This document shows, piece by piece, positions 60,924 to 64,000 of a DNA stretch of 64,000 nt. The translations under genes were made by a program, and so were the position numbers. Numbering within the stretch: the stretch's first letter is position 1; each line of letters begins with the position of its first letter. The notes beneath the pieces were generated by a model, which searched no databases, was not told where the DNA came from, and was given only the letters and a program-made list of their open reading frames with translations. The DNA is from Rothia halotolerans (lineage in GTDB: Bacteria; Actinomycetota; Actinomycetes; Actinomycetales; Micrococcaceae), in NCBI RefSeq assembly GCF_004136635.1, contig NZ_NOIU01000001.1, forward strand, positions 310,001 to 374,000. The letters are read 5' to 3'.

Positions 60924-61865
60924 TCACAGGTCCAGCCGGTCCAGCAGCGCGTCGAAGGCCGGGGCCACGGGCGTGCGCCAGAGGTAGGAGACCCTGGCAT
61001 CGGCCCGGCCCGGGCCGCCGTTGACCACCGCCACGGGCTTGCCCTGCCGCAGCGCGTCCAGCACGATCCTCAGCCCGCTCATCACCGCCAGCGAGGACCC
61101 CGCCACCAGGACCGACGCCGAGTCCGCGAGCATCCGGGAGCCGGCGGCCTTCCGGGCGGGCGGCACCGGCTCGCCGAAGTAGACGACGTCGGGCTTGAGC
61201 AGGCGGGAGCCGCACGCGAGGCATCCGGCCATCCGGAACCGCTCCACCCGGTCCTCGGTGAGCTCGACGTCGCCGTCGGGGTTGACCTGGCTCGGGTCCA
61301 GCTCGACCGACTCGAGGTAGCCGGGGTTGAGCTCGCGCAGCCGGAGGTCCAGGTGCGTGCGATCCTCCACCGCACCGCAGTGCAGGCACACGATGGTCTC
61401 CAGGTCCCCGTGCAGCGTCACCAGGCGTCGGCTGCCTGCGCGGGCGTGCAGGCCGTCGACGTTCTGGGTCACGACGCCGCTCAGCCGCCCCTCCTGCTCG
61501 AGCTCGGCCAGCGCGTAGTGCACGCGGTTGGGCAGGGCCCGGTTCATCAGCCGCCAGCCGACGAAGGAGCGGGCCCAGTAGCGGTGCGATGCCGCCTCGT
61601 CGTGCCGGAACTCCTGGTAGGTCATGGGGCGGTGGTTCCGCAGCGACCCCCGCGGCCCCCGGTAGTCGGGGATCCCCGAGTCGGTCGAGACGCCGGCGCC
61701 GGTCAGCGCCAGAGCGGGGCCGGCCTCGAGCATGCCGGCGATCCCCTCCAGCGCCTCCCCGGGCGGGGTCGGCTCGGCCGTCTCCTCGACCACCCTGCCG
61801 ATCGAGCGCAGGGCGGCCCGGTGCGCGGCGCCGATCCGCGCGTCGTCGAGCGCCGTGGATTCCAT
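60924..61865 (-). CDS. SIR2 family NAD-dependent protein deacylase
   Basis: 313-residue sirtuin. GAGVSTDSGIPDYRGPRG (NAD loop), TQNVDGLHARAG with HGD (LVTLHGDLE, catalytic His), a zinc site from CLHCG and CLACG pairs, FGEPVPP, VAGSSLAVMSGLRIVLDAL and VVNGGPG. Length is above the core ~250 because of N- and zinc-domain extensions. A target may be Acs (its Lys motif is at the acs C-terminus, 25798). ATG 61865. Lies after clpB, separated by a long terminator. Confidence 0.95.
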   Translation of the reverse strand: MESTALDDARIGAAHRAALRSIGRVVEETAEPTPPGEALEGIAGMLEAGPALALTGAGVSTDSGIPDYRGPRGSLRNHRPMTYQEFRHDEAASHRYWARSFVGWRLMNRALPNRVHYALAELEQEGRLSGVVTQNVDGLHARAGSRRLVTLHGDLETIVCLHCGAVEDRTHLDLRLRELNPGYLESVELDPSQVNPDGDVELTEDRVERFRMAGCLACGSRLLKPDVVYFGEPVPPARKAAGSRMLADSASVLVAGSSLAVMSGLRIVLDALRQGKPVAVVNGGPGRADARVSYLWRTPVAPAFDALLDRLDL

Positions 61866-61937
61866 CGCGTTCCCCTCTTCCTCTCGTACGGCCCGCGGCT
61901 CGGGAGGCCGCGGGCCCGGTGCCGCCTGCGCGGCGAA

Positions 61938-61992
61938 GGGCCCCGGACCGTCCGCCCGGCGCGTCAGGCGCTGGGCGGGCGGTCCGGGGCCC
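61938..61992 (-). terminator. clpB terminator
   Basis: 20-bp arms with one mismatch (61938-61957 / 61973-61992), ten bases after the clpB stop on the minus strand. Its core is again GGGCCCCGGA/TCCGGGGCCC. Confidence 0.85.
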
Positions 61993-62001
61993 GGCGGAGC
62001 G

Positions 62002-64000
<1,999 letters not shown>

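Overview
High-GC actinobacterial chromosome, very probably Micrococcales (a Micrococcaceae-like genus such as Kocuria, Micrococcus, Citricoccus or Nesterenkonia; genus not determined). Support: strong G/C bias at third codon positions, many GTG starts, actinobacterial signature genes (DUF3073, a MarP-type protease, the 'helicase/secretion' Tad cluster, a Crp/GlxR-like regulator, TopA with a Lys/Ala-rich tail), and many genes whose -10 hexamer lies only 6-8 nt before the start codon, the hallmark of leaderless transcripts. I see no prophage, insertion sequence, integrase or CRISPR array; this is core chromosome with a few accessory insertions.

Layout. 1-591: end of a TrkA/KtrA-type K+ channel regulator. 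795-6405 (minus): topA, ppx, a TIM-barrel isomerase and proC; ppx/isomerase/proC is an order also known from M. tuberculosis (Rv0496-Rv0500). 6550-10750: PNPOx-like protein, two-part methyltransferase, glutathionyl-hydroquinone-reductase-like protein, TrhO. 10803-20676: DUF1998 helicase, a GntP-type permease, then a seven-gene minus-strand Tad/Flp pilus operon. 20881-32296: HD/CHY-zinc-finger fusion, odd family-A DNA polymerase, CoA Nudix, nth, acs, aroQ, marP, crp, Nudix, ridA, DUF4177. 32441-39553: class A PBP, metallophosphoesterase, two-gene heterodimeric ABC exporter. The order topA - helicase - tad - acs - marP - nth - crp - ridA - ponA - metallophosphoesterase recalls M. tuberculosis Rv3646c-Rv3683 (from memory), so it looks like an ancestral block with later insertions.

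39782-46293: tRNA-Pro(CGG), a zinc alcohol dehydrogenase, a disulfide-reductase flavoprotein carrying an in-frame 21-bp repeat array, uridine kinase, a divergent Nramp-like transporter, a possible small RNA, and a secreted HNH-family nuclease. 46502-52694 is a lactate-use module: lutABC on the minus strand, divergent lactate permease and a FadR-type GntR regulator, with a perfect GntR-type operator over the permease start site. 52827-60276 is purine biosynthesis: purD-purC on the minus strand; asparaginase, an SCP-like protein and a membrane protein, then purF and purM on the plus strand. The window ends with DUF3073, a sirtuin and the 3' two-thirds of clpB.

Most interesting: the heterodimeric ABC exporter with exactly complementary degenerate ATP-site residues and a His-rich 15-bp-repeat linker; the HD-CHY fusion; palindromic 21-bp repeats inside a flavoenzyme gene; an orphan promoter-hairpin unit at 45388-45451; a GTGA-N6-TCAC site before acs; and a recurring GGCCCCGGA/TCCGGGGCC terminator stem.
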